Source: Solibacillus sp040273735
GTDB taxonomy: Bacteria > Bacillota > Bacilli > Bacillales_A > Planococcaceae
Direction of reading: 5' to 3'
DNA length: 64,000 nt
Assembly: GCF_040273735.1 (NCBI RefSeq)
Contig: NZ_JBELZM010000007.1
Location: 105,800-169,799, forward strand
The translations under genes and the position numbers were made by a program. Shown here piece by piece: positions 7,278 through 13,795 of this stretch. The first letter of the stretch is position 1; each line of letters starts with the position of its first letter. The notes under the pieces are model-generated. The model was given only the letters and a program-made list of their open reading frames with translations. It made no database searches and was not told the DNA's origin.

Positions 7278-8867
7278 TTAAGATTGCGGCAACCAAATTG
7301 TAAAGGTTGTCCCTTTTCCCTTCTCACTTTTTACATTTATTCTTCCTCTATGCAATTCAATAATGTGATAACTCATCGATAATCCGAGTCCCAATCCATT
7401 TTTTTTTGTTGAATGAAAAGGAGTGGTTAGTTTTTCCAACGTATCTTTATCCATTCCAGATCCATCATCTCTTATTATAACTTCAACTTCATTATCAGAA
7501 TGACCTTGATCGATAGCAATTGATATATTGCCGTCAAAGTCAATGGCATCGAAGGAATTTTGTAGAATGTTTAGAAATACCTGCTTGATTTTATCCTTAT
7601 CTATATAAACCTTATCCTTAAAAGAAGCCTGATAAAGGACCTTTATATTTCTAATTCTAAATTCATTTTCCATTAACATCAAAATATCTTCCATAAGTTC
7701 ATGTATACTCACTCTGGATTTAGAGACTTCTTTGTCATCCGGTTTAGCCATCATCACAAATTGCTGAACAAGATTTTTTATTCTTTCTAATTCACTGAAG
7801 ATAATTCTAAAATATTCTCTTTGCTTGTCATTATCAGTTTTTAAATTTTCCTTAAAGACTTCTAATAAACCTATGATTGAAGTAAGAGGATTTCTAATCT
7901 CATGAGCAAGTCCGGCACTTATCTTTCCTATTGCTGACAATTTCTCACTTAGCATAAGTTGTCTTTCTAATGCGAGTCTTTCTGTAATATCTCTAAACTG
8001 GCCAAATACTCCATTTATTTGGCTAGATTCATTATAAATTGGAAATGTGTCAAATAAATATGTTTTATTGGAAATGGATACCTCAATATCTTCGTACTTT
8101 TTACTCCCTCTCAAAACATTTTCCATGTATCCGCCGATTACTGCAATTTCTGTAATTGAGCGATTGCATATTTCTTCTTTACTGCAAGATAATACTTTCT
8201 CAGCAAAAGGATTTATTTCAACTATTTTCCCTTCCTCATTGGCCATAATAACCCCGTTTCGACTGTTTTCCATTAGCACTTGATTTAAGACTAATAATTT
8301 CTTATTCTGCTGCTTTACTCTGACCTCACGTTCTATCGAATCTACAGCAGATTTAAGTAATCCTGAATGGAAGGAACTTGCATGATGAGCGGCCATCATC
8401 ACTGAAATAGTCCCGCCTATCTTACCTGAAGAATTAAAAGGTACAGAGAAACAAGCACTTTCATGTAAACAATGGAAGAAATGGTCTAATCCAATAAGCT
8501 GGACAGATTCCCCCATTTTTAATGCCATTTCAATGGAATTCGTTCCGACCTCCTCTTCTATTAATCTAATTCCCGGAGTTAACCCTAACGACTCAATTTG
8601 CCACTTAATCATTTCATCTCCGTACAATTCTATAATGTATCCTTCATGATCAGTGATAACGATTAAAACAGCTGTCCCATCTAGTTCGGCTATTAACTTC
8701 GTCATAAATTTCCTTGCTACGGAAATGGTATCATCAAGGCTCCTCTTCTTTTGTACCAACACACTTTTTGACAATTCCCCTCCAGGAATCGGAAGTTCAT
8801 AAGGATTCATATTTCTATTAAGACATCTTTGATGCGAATTATATATATATGTATTTCTAGTTTCCAT
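7278..8867 (-). CDS. Sensor histidine kinase with AcoR-type GAF and PAS domains
   Basis: This 529-residue soluble kinase has no membrane helix. Residues about 45-175 resemble the GAF input domain of AcoR-type sigma-54 activators (GTAVLIVITDHEGYI, EEEVGTNSIEMAL, FSVPF). A PAS domain follows (about 195-300, GVIMANEEGKIVEINPFAE). The phospho-acceptor box AHEIRNPLTSIIG is near residue 320, and the ATP-binding domain carries N, G1 (DDGSGMD) and G2 (GLGLGLS) motifs. No response regulator lies beside it, but a scaffold gap begins 13 bases upstream, which may hide one or even an earlier start codon. The ribosome site for the ATG used is weak. It lies between att-like repeats 4 and 3. Confidence 0.85.
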   Translation of the reverse strand: METRNTYIYNSHQRCLNRNMNPYELPIPGGELSKSVLVQKKRSLDDTISVARKFMTKLIAELDGTAVLIVITDHEGYIIELYGDEMIKWQIESLGLTPGIRLIEEEVGTNSIEMALKMGESVQLIGLDHFFHCLHESACFSVPFNSSGKIGGTISVMMAAHHASSFHSGLLKSAVDSIEREVRVKQQNKKLLVLNQVLMENSRNGVIMANEEGKIVEINPFAEKVLSCSKEEICNRSITEIAVIGGYMENVLRGSKKYEDIEVSISNKTYLFDTFPIYNESSQINGVFGQFRDITERLALERQLMLSEKLSAIGKISAGLAHEIRNPLTSIIGLLEVFKENLKTDNDKQREYFRIIFSELERIKNLVQQFVMMAKPDDKEVSKSRVSIHELMEDILMLMENEFRIRNIKVLYQASFKDKVYIDKDKIKQVFLNILQNSFDAIDFDGNISIAIDQGHSDNEVEVIIRDDGSGMDKDTLEKLTTPFHSTKKNGLGLGLSMSYHIIELHRGRINVKSEKGKGTTFTIWLPQS

Positions 8868-8880
8868 TTTATTAAGTCCA

Positions 8881-8890
8881 NNNNNNNNNN
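8881..8890. other. Assembly gap (10 N)
   Basis: Ten N characters, the usual placeholder for a scaffold join of uncertain size. The true sequence upstream of the kinase and the start of the next fragment are missing. Confidence 0.99.
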
Positions 8891-8907
8891 TTTACAATTT
8901 TTCGTAA

Positions 8908-9060
8908 GTTATTCTATCCAACCTATTAAGAGTACCATTATTTGTACTTTTAGGTGTATGTGTTTATAAAAGTATAATAATAGAGATTCTATTATTTTTA
9001 ATTGCAATTATCTCATTGGATATTCTATCAATGTCTCTTACAGAAAGCCTCTCTGCTTAA
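8908..9060 (+). pseudogene. Hydrophobic ORF fragment next to the gap
   Basis: Fifty codons are open without an obvious start or ribosome site, reading as a hydrophobic tail (LLRVPLFVLGVCVYKSII and LLFLIAIISLDILS). It may be the C-terminal end of a membrane protein whose beginning is lost in the gap or by decay. I cannot name it. Confidence 0.25.
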
Positions 9061-9103
9061 AAAGTTTTTCACTACTGTATAATACGCTTCTCCGTAACGA
9101 GTA

Positions 9104-9114
9104 TAAGTGCGGTT
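9104..9114 (+). repeat. Stray copy of the cassette inverted-repeat motif
   Basis: TAAGTGCGGTT matches the bases that follow TATCATAAG at the rlmH end (TAAGTGCGGTTTTT on the minus strand) but lies in the opposite orientation and without the TATCATAAG core. Confidence 0.35.
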
Positions 9115-9150
9115 ACGTCTACGTTTATAATAATGAAAAGGAGTGATAAC

Positions 9151-9291
9151 ATGCTTGGAAAAAACATAGAAAATCAGCTAATAAATTTAATTCAAACTAA
9201 AATAAATCCAGATTCAGGATATTGTTCGGTTCATTTGCAAAGGGAACAAATCGCGATGATGCGATATCGACTTAGCTTATTTCAGCAATGA
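9151..9291 (+). CDS. Small hypothetical protein, possibly truncated
   Basis: This 46-residue open frame has a strong AAAGGAG site nine bases ahead of its ATG. The peptide starts MLGKNIENQLINLIQTK and is polar. One frame over, immediately after the stop, the reading continues plausibly (ELLSLYERFLLTGKWLK, then stop), so the gene may originally have been longer and have suffered a frameshift. I do not recognise the family. Confidence 0.4.
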   Translation: MLGKNIENQLINLIQTKINPDSGYCSVHLQREQIAMMRYRLSLFQQ

Positions 9292-9364
9292 GCTGTTATC
9301 ATTGTACGAACGTTTTTTGCTTACAGGCAAATGGCTGAAATAGCAGGGCGAGAAGTAGATTAAG

Positions 9365-9550
9365 TTGATCTATAACAAATTGATACAGTTTTTACGTTTC
9401 AACCACAAGGAATACCTATATATTCAAGATGAAAATGAATTTATGCGACAAAAAATGCGAGGATACAGTATATTGGCAACATTAAATAAGCAACGTGCAG
9501 GCATAATTGAAAGTATTAAAGAACGGGGAAGTGTTTTTAGCGATGAATAA
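9365..9550 (+). CDS. Small hypothetical protein or remnant
   Basis: This 61-codon open frame begins with TTG and has no clear ribosome site. The peptide is soluble and charged (DENEFMRQKMRGYSILATLN, then SIKERGSVFSDE). It follows the previous small ORF at 73 bases in the same direction. It could be the tail of a decayed gene. No family is recognised. Confidence 0.3.
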   Translation: MIYNKLIQFLRFNHKEYLYIQDENEFMRQKMRGYSILATLNKQRAGIIESIKERGSVFSDE

Positions 9551-9586
9551 TGTATTTTATAGATTTTACGAAGGTAGTGTTACAAC

Positions 9587-9913
9587 TTGAAGCATAACTA
9601 TTTTAAGTTAAATGAAGATGATATTATAAGTATTCTAAAAGATTACTTACTTACTCAACTCGATTACAATCAATCTCAAGGAAATCTGGCATTAGTTCAA
9701 TCTGAAAATAATGAGATTCAATTAATCGCAGCGTTTGGGGAAGCTAGCGATGACTCTATTCATAAATTAGATTTAAAAAATTTAGCGAGCACTATACCTT
9801 TAAATGGACCTATCTCAGCATTAATGGATGAATCTCAATTTAATTTAAACTCGCCTGAAGCAAAAACAGCACTTGAAAAATTTATAGAAAAACTAGAAAA
9901 CGAAGGAATCTAA
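9587..9913 (+). CDS. Hypothetical soluble protein, 108 residues
   Basis: This acidic, soluble protein starts with TTG at 9587; an AAGG lies rather far upstream (12 bases), so the start is uncertain. The composition is even and gene-like (LNEDDIISILKDYLLTQLDY, then a strand-rich middle and a helical C-terminus). A perfect terminator overlaps its stop codon, which supports real expression. It is the last gene before att-like repeat 3. I recognise no domain and assign no function. Confidence 0.5.
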   Translation: MKHNYFKLNEDDIISILKDYLLTQLDYNQSQGNLALVQSENNEIQLIAAFGEASDDSIHKLDLKNLASTIPLNGPISALMDESQFNLNSPEAKTALEKFIEKLENEGI

Positions 9914-9934
9914 CAGGATTCCTTCGTTTTCTTT
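9897..9934 (+). terminator. Terminator overlapping the stop of the 108-residue ORF
   Basis: A perfect 14-bp stem (AAAACGAAGGAATC with GATTCCTTCGTTTT, 6-nt loop) containing the stop codon is followed by CTTTA. The last codons form its left arm. Confidence 0.85.
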
Positions 9935-9947
9935 ATGGGCTGACTTT

Positions 9948-9956
9948 CTTATGATA
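9948..9956 (-). repeat. att-like direct repeat 3
   Basis: On the minus strand this reads GGTGAACCGTATCATAAG over 9948-9965, almost the same as the last codons of rlmH (GGTGAACCTTATCATAAG). It therefore looks like a copied or captured rlmH 3' end and not a chance 9-mer. It separates the kinase block from the queuosine block. Confidence 0.6.
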
Positions 9957-9975
9957 CGGTTCACCTTAATTAATG

Positions 9976-9985
9976 TAAGTGCGGT
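9976..9985 (+). repeat. Inverted-repeat motif at the inner edge of the queuosine block
   Basis: TAAGTGCGGT here is in inverted orientation to TAAGTGCCGTTTT next to repeat 2 (13519-13531, minus strand). The block between repeats 3 and 2 is thus bounded by direct repeats plus imperfect inverted repeats, the end structure described for SCC elements. Confidence 0.45.
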
Positions 9986-10013
9986 AAAAATATATTTAGC
10001 GTACTATTCTTAA

Positions 10014-10562
10014 TTAGGCAGATATTTTAGATAGACGCTTTTCTTTATACACTAAACCTTGCGCTAATAAAGCCGCGCCAATCATTTGCATCACTATTTT
10101 CACAAACACTTGACCAACTATAGCTGCAGGGACGGCTACCCAAGGTATAAAGCCCGCACCAATCGGACTTAATCCTACAACTACAAAAATAACTGAATCT
10201 AACAAGCCTCCTACAATTCCACTATAAAACACGCGCCACGCCATCGGTAATTTTAAACGTGTATATATTTCTGTATCTGTCGTTTCTGCTACTAAAAATG
10301 ACAACGCTGAAGCTGCAACGATGACCAATGTATCTCCTAATAAATAGGACACCACTGCTGATAATACTAACGCTAAGAAAATAAAGGCATATGTCTTTTT
10401 GCGGCCGTATTTATTTTGAACTATGTCGCGGAAAATAAATGTCGCACCAATAAAGAATGAACCCATCGGTACAATAAACATTCCAAATTCAAGTGGCATA
10501 AATCTCGCTGTTACGACATTTGCCGCAACAATTGATATTAAATAAAGTAAAACTCTACTCAT
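10014..10562 (-). CDS. yhhQ: Queuosine precursor transporter (YhhQ/VUT family)
   Basis: This 182-residue protein has five to six membrane helices, matching the VUT/YhhQ family of preQ0/preQ1 importers (ATFIFRDIVQNKYGRKKTY, a conserved cytoplasmic loop, and AFLVAETTDTEIY-like core, here FLVAETTDTEIY). It would bring 7-deazaguanine precursors into the cell. It starts with ATG seven bases behind GGAGG and nine bases after queC, so it is the last gene of the queF-queC-yhhQ unit under a preQ1 riboswitch. The family call is firm; the exact substrate is inferred from context. Confidence 0.88.
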   Translation of the reverse strand: MSRVLLYLISIVAANVVTARFMPLEFGMFIVPMGSFFIGATFIFRDIVQNKYGRKKTYAFIFLALVLSAVVSYLLGDTLVIVAASALSFLVAETTDTEIYTRLKLPMAWRVFYSGIVGGLLDSVIFVVVGLSPIGAGFIPWVAVPAAIVGQVFVKIVMQMIGAALLAQGLVYKEKRLSKISA

Positions 10563-10571
10563 AAAATCCTC

Positions 10572-11225
10572 CTATCTTAACGATTGTGCATAAGCTTCCA
10601 TTCCTTGCAGACGAAGCTTACATGCCGGACACTCCCCGCATCCATCCGCTATTATTCCGTTGTAACATGTCAATGTTTTTTGACGTACAAAATCAAACGC
10701 ACCTAGCTGATCCGCTAAAGCCCATGTCTCTGCTTTATTGATCCACATGAGTGGCGTATGTATAACAAATGATGTATCCATTGATAAATTTAATGTGACA
10801 TTTAATGATTTTACAAAGGCATCGCGACAATCTGGATAGCCACTAAAATCGGTTTCGCATACACCTGTCACAATATGCTTAGCGCCAATTTGGCTTGCTA
10901 AAATCCCTGCGAATGATAAAAAAACTAAATTACGACCCGGTACAAATGTAGATGGGAGCTCGCCTTCCTCTCCTTCATTTATTTCGATATCGTCACGCGT
11001 TAAAGCATTCGGTGCTAACTGATTCAAAAGCGACATATTTAAAACATGATGTCGTACGTTCAATTCCTGTGCAATATGTTTAGCGCATTCGATTTCTAGT
11101 GCATGTCGTTGTCCATAATCAAAAGTTACTACTTCTACCTCTTTAAAGTTTTTTAAAGCCCAAAACAAACACGTTGTACTATCTTGTCCGCCACTAAATA
11201 CAACAACGGCTTTTTCATGCTTCAT
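10572..11225 (-). CDS. queC: 7-cyano-7-deazaguanine synthase QueC
   Basis: QueC turns 7-carboxy-7-deazaguanine into preQ0 using ATP and ammonia. The 217-residue length is normal. The PP-loop motif VVFSGGQDSTTCLFWA is at residues 7-22, the substrate-binding FVPGRNLVFLS is in the middle, and the zinc-binding cysteines sit in CYNGIIADGCGECPACKLR near the C-terminus. The start ATG follows AGAGGGGAAA. It stands second in the queF-queC-yhhQ unit. Confidence 0.97.
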   Translation of the reverse strand: MKHEKAVVVFSGGQDSTTCLFWALKNFKEVEVVTFDYGQRHALEIECAKHIAQELNVRHHVLNMSLLNQLAPNALTRDDIEINEGEEGELPSTFVPGRNLVFLSFAGILASQIGAKHIVTGVCETDFSGYPDCRDAFVKSLNVTLNLSMDTSFVIHTPLMWINKAETWALADQLGAFDFVRQKTLTCYNGIIADGCGECPACKLRLQGMEAYAQSLR

Positions 11226-11270
11226 TATTTTTCCCCTCTCTTTGCATGCAAAATTTATTGAATAAAGAAA

Positions 11271-11771
11271 TTATCGATTATCAATTTTTTCAGGATATAA
11301 ATCATGATTCATTAAACGATAGTTTGCTATTTCTTCATATTTCGTACCTGGACGACCGTAGTTACACCACGGATCGATTGAAATACCCCCACGTGGCGTA
11401 AACTTGCCCCATACTTCAATATAGCGAGGATCTAAAAGTTTAATCAAATCATTCATAATAATATTTACACAATCTTCGTGGAAATCACCGTGGTTTCGGA
11501 AACTAAATAAATATAATTTTAATGACTTACTTTCCACTATTTTTTTATCTGGAATATATGAAATATACATCGTTGCAAAATCCGGTTGCTGCGTAATCGG
11601 ACAAAGACTTGTAAACTCTGGGCAATTAAATTTTACAAAATAATCACGGTTTACATGTAAATTGTCGACAGACTCTAATACTTCTGGTGCATATGCAAAT
11701 GTGTAATTCACATTTTGATTCCCTAATAACGTTAAATCCTCTAATCCTTCTGTTTGGTGACGACCAGACAT
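11271..11771 (-). CDS. queF: NADPH-dependent preQ0 reductase QueF
   Basis: QueF reduces preQ0 to preQ1, the base inserted into tRNA. It is a 166-residue type I (unimodular) enzyme. The catalytic cysteine lies in FTSLCPITQQPDFA, and the QueF signature that binds NADPH is ESKSLKLYLFSF; the H and E of FHEDC complete the active site. The start ATG is at 11771, seven bases behind AAGGAGG. It is the first gene after the 11.9-kb preQ1 riboswitch, so its product preQ1 would shut off its own operon. Confidence 0.97.
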   Translation of the reverse strand: MSGRHQTEGLEDLTLLGNQNVNYTFAYAPEVLESVDNLHVNRDYFVKFNCPEFTSLCPITQQPDFATMYISYIPDKKIVESKSLKLYLFSFRNHGDFHEDCVNIIMNDLIKLLDPRYIEVWGKFTPRGGISIDPWCNYGRPGTKYEEIANYRLMNHDLYPEKIDNR

Positions 11772-11851
11772 AAAAAAACCTCCTTAAGTTAATACCGTAG
11801 TATTCCAAGGAGGGCTAGCTGTAACGACTATAAACAAACTATTAGAGGCAT

Positions 11852-11881
11852 AAAAAAAGCCACATCCGATATGGACATGGC
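11852..11881 (-). terminator. Terminator arm of the queF preQ1 riboswitch
   Basis: The stem GCCATGTCC/GGATGTGGC (two G-U pairs) with a 5-nt loop and seven T residues lies 20 bases after the aptamer and about 80 bases before queF. It is the expression platform. Confidence 0.8.
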
Positions 11882-11900
11882 GTAATATACATGTATCCAT

Positions 11901-11936
11901 AGTTTTTTATAGAGGGTATCAGCTATGAACCTCTCC
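11901..11936 (-). ncRNA. PreQ1-I riboswitch upstream of queF
   Basis: On the minus strand the aptamer reads GAGAGGTTCATAGC, then ACCCTCTATAAAAAACTA. The P1 stem AGAGG/CCTCT, the loop with ATAGCT and the A-rich tail that folds into the stem as an H-type pseudoknot are the class I preQ1 hallmarks. The nearest promoter candidate is at 11966-11994. Confidence 0.93.
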
Positions 11937-11965
11937 TGAACAACTCAGGTATTTCATTGTTTTTC

Positions 11966-11994
11966 ATTTTATTATATATATTGTCATATGTAAA
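11966..11994 (-). promoter_or_regulatory. Candidate promoter of the queF unit
   Basis: The minus strand carries TTTACA, 17 bp, TAAAAT, placing the start about 20 bases ahead of the aptamer. The match to sigma-A is moderate. Confidence 0.5.
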
Positions 11995-12054
11995 TTAATA
12001 TTTCTAAAATAATTTGAACTTACTTAAGATTCCCTATCATTTTACTGTCCTGAA

Positions 12055-12783
12055 TTACACGCCTCTTTTATTTCCCCATATGAGAGTATGCAGCTGTGGA
12101 AGAACTTTAACATCGTTTAATTGTTCATCCATCATCACTTGATCAATGAGCATTTCATACTTTGCCAATAGATAGTTTGCTAATTGTCCTGTGTCTAAAG
12201 AGGTAATGTCATCATTTCCGACTTGTAAATAAAATGGGGTGTCTGGGTATCGTCGATGTACTTCTTTTGCATACTCATAATCCTCTTGATTAAACACGAC
12301 GATTTTTAGCGACACGTGCTGATTCCCATTTTGAATTTTCAACTTCTCTAAAATATGGGACAGCATCAGAAAATCTGTTGTCATGCCTGAGCTAGGTGGC
12401 TTTGGTGAAATTGTTAATTCATCGATATCGTATAGCCAATCCTGCCACTTACTTCCTTGCGTCTCTACCCCAATTTTTATATTATTTTCTTTCAAAATCG
12501 CAGTCAGTGCACCTAGGTTGAAAAGAAGAGCTGGATTTCCTCCTGAAATGGTGACAAACGAAAACCTGTTTCCACCAAGACGTTTTAACTCCGCCCATAT
12601 ATCCTCCGCTGTCATTTGCTTGATTAAATGCTTGCCGCTGCCATCCCATGTAAATGATGAATCGCACCAAGAACAGGCATAGTCACATCCAGCTGTGCGT
12701 ACAAACATCGTCTTCTGACCTATTACCATACCCTCACCTTGAACTGTAGGACCGAAGATCTCGATTACAGGGACTTTACTCAA
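12055..12783 (-). CDS. queE: 7-carboxy-7-deazaguanine synthase QueE
   Basis: This radical SAM enzyme makes 7-carboxy-7-deazaguanine from the QueD product. The cluster motif lies in TAGCDYACSWCDS (CxxxCxxC with the QueE spacing) near residue 30, preceded by EIFGPTVQGEG; the glycine motif is TISGGNPALL. I start it at a TTG (12783) whose codon overlaps the queD stop. This gives 242 residues, the usual length, and a standard SKVPVIEIFGPT N-terminus; the longer frame to 12843 lies wholly inside queD. Translational coupling to queD is likely. Confidence 0.95.
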   Translation of the reverse strand: MSKVPVIEIFGPTVQGEGMVIGQKTMFVRTAGCDYACSWCDSSFTWDGSGKHLIKQMTAEDIWAELKRLGGNRFSFVTISGGNPALLFNLGALTAILKENNIKIGVETQGSKWQDWLYDIDELTISPKPPSSGMTTDFLMLSHILEKLKIQNGNQHVSLKIVVFNQEDYEYAKEVHRRYPDTPFYLQVGNDDITSLDTGQLANYLLAKYEMLIDQVMMDEQLNDVKVLPQLHTLIWGNKRGV

Positions 12784-13249
12784 CTTCCATCCATTCCCTT
12801 CTTGCTTCAGCATAGCTCGTAGGCGTTTCATATAGCTTAACAAACTCTACACGTGCGCCATCATAACGTTGCTCCTTTTGCAAAGCTTCACTTAACCTTT
12901 CATAAATCCAAACAACGATATTTTCAGCTGTTGTATTCATCGGTGGTAGCGTTTCATTGATATAATGATGGTCCAAGTGCGTTTCGATTTGTTGCTTCCA
13001 AATTTCCTTAATATCCCCAAAATCAATCATCAATCCTCGATCATCCGTATAGCCGCTCAAGCCTAAAATTACACGATACGTATGTCCATGTAAATTTTTA
13101 CACTTTCCCTCATAGTTATGTAAATGGTGCGCGGCGTCAAACGTAAACTCTTTACTCACAAGCACCCGTTTTGAATGATACTTTAATTGACTTTTTTTTA
13201 TATCTACATCCATTTTTTGTAGCTTATCGACAATTCTAAAACCTGGCAT
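12776..13249 (-). CDS. queD: 6-carboxy-tetrahydropterin synthase QueD
   Basis: QueD converts dihydroneopterin triphosphate into 6-carboxy-tetrahydropterin. The 157-residue protein belongs to the PTPS fold: zinc histidines in FDAAHHLHNYEGKC and HGHTY, the catalytic cysteine in GKCKNLHGH, and a C-terminal ETPTSYAEA segment. The Bacillus-type N-terminal extension (MPGFRIVDKLQ) is present. A GAGGGGA site precedes the ATG. It is the first gene of queD-queE under the second preQ1 riboswitch. FolE, which makes the substrate, is not in the window. Confidence 0.95.
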   Translation of the reverse strand: MPGFRIVDKLQKMDVDIKKSQLKYHSKRVLVSKEFTFDAAHHLHNYEGKCKNLHGHTYRVILGLSGYTDDRGLMIDFGDIKEIWKQQIETHLDHHYINETLPPMNTTAENIVVWIYERLSEALQKEQRYDGARVEFVKLYETPTSYAEARREWMEVE

Positions 13250-13363
13250 ACGTTAAAATCCCCTCCACATATAAATATAAAAAAACTCCCTCGTAAAATG
13301 TTTCCGACACTTTCCAAGAGAGGTTGCTATGAATCGTTCTATTAAAACATATGAATAAAACAT

Positions 13364-13391
13364 AAAAAGCCATGTCCTATATGGACATGGC
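13364..13391 (-). terminator. Terminator arm of the queD preQ1 riboswitch
   Basis: The perfect stem GCCATGTCC/GGACATGGC is followed by TTTTTATG on the minus strand. It is nearly the same sequence as the queF copy, which points to duplication of the whole leader. Confidence 0.8.
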
Positions 13392-13409
13392 GAATTGTCA
13401 TGTTTCCAT

Positions 13410-13446
13410 AGTTTTTTATAGAGGGTATTAGCTATGAACCTCTCCC
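13410..13446 (-). ncRNA. PreQ1-I riboswitch upstream of queD
   Basis: This is a second class I aptamer (GAGAGGTTCATAGC, then ACCCTCTATAAAAAACTA), differing from the queF copy by one base in the core. It lies about 160 bases ahead of queD. Confidence 0.93.
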
Positions 13447-13476
13447 GTTTTACTTCGGGTGTTATTGTATAAGATT

Positions 13477-13505
13477 ATAATATATAAGTTTCCGGAAGAT
13501 TTCAA
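13477..13505 (-). promoter_or_regulatory. Promoter of queD-queE
   Basis: TTGAAA, 17 bp, TATTAT on the minus strand, about 30 bases ahead of the aptamer and only 20 bases inside att-like repeat 2. The operon would keep its own promoter if the block moved. Confidence 0.6.
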
Positions 13506-13524
13506 ATGTAATTCCAATAAAACG

Positions 13525-13540
13525 GCACTTACTTATGATA
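13525..13540 (-). repeat. att-like direct repeat 2
   Basis: The 16 bases TATCATAAGTAAGTGC on the minus strand are identical to those spanning the rlmH stop codon at 15862-15877, followed by C/G and GTTTT in both. A chance match of this length within 2.4 kb is very unlikely. Confidence 0.7.
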
Positions 13541-13588
13541 CCTTTGAAGATTTTTTAGGTAAATTAGATATTGGAAGGAGTTTTTAAA

Positions 13589-13763
13589 TTGTCTAGTATT
13601 TACTCAACAGCTATTTTTTCTGGTATCGGATTAATAAGTAATTTTTATTATTCGCTACTTTATTAAGAAACAACGGACTCATAAGGACTTTTATATTGTA
13701 GTCATATCATGCGTTTTTTTCTCTATATTAACATTATATTTAATTGATATTCATTTAAAGTGA
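13589..13763 (+). pseudogene. Small membrane ORF split by a frameshift
   Basis: A TTG behind GGAAGGAG opens a reading frame MSSIYSTAIFSGIGLIS that runs into a stop after 25 codons. One base further on, the next frame continues as RYFIKKQRTHKDFYIVV, then CVFFSILTLYLIDIHLK and a stop at 13763. Removing one base near 13637 would join them into a two-helix membrane protein of about 57 residues. This is either a real frameshift or an assembly error; the assembly has a gap nearby. No family is recognised. Confidence 0.4.
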
Positions 13764-13795
13764 ATCAATATCCTTAAAAATGTGCGAAATTAGTT

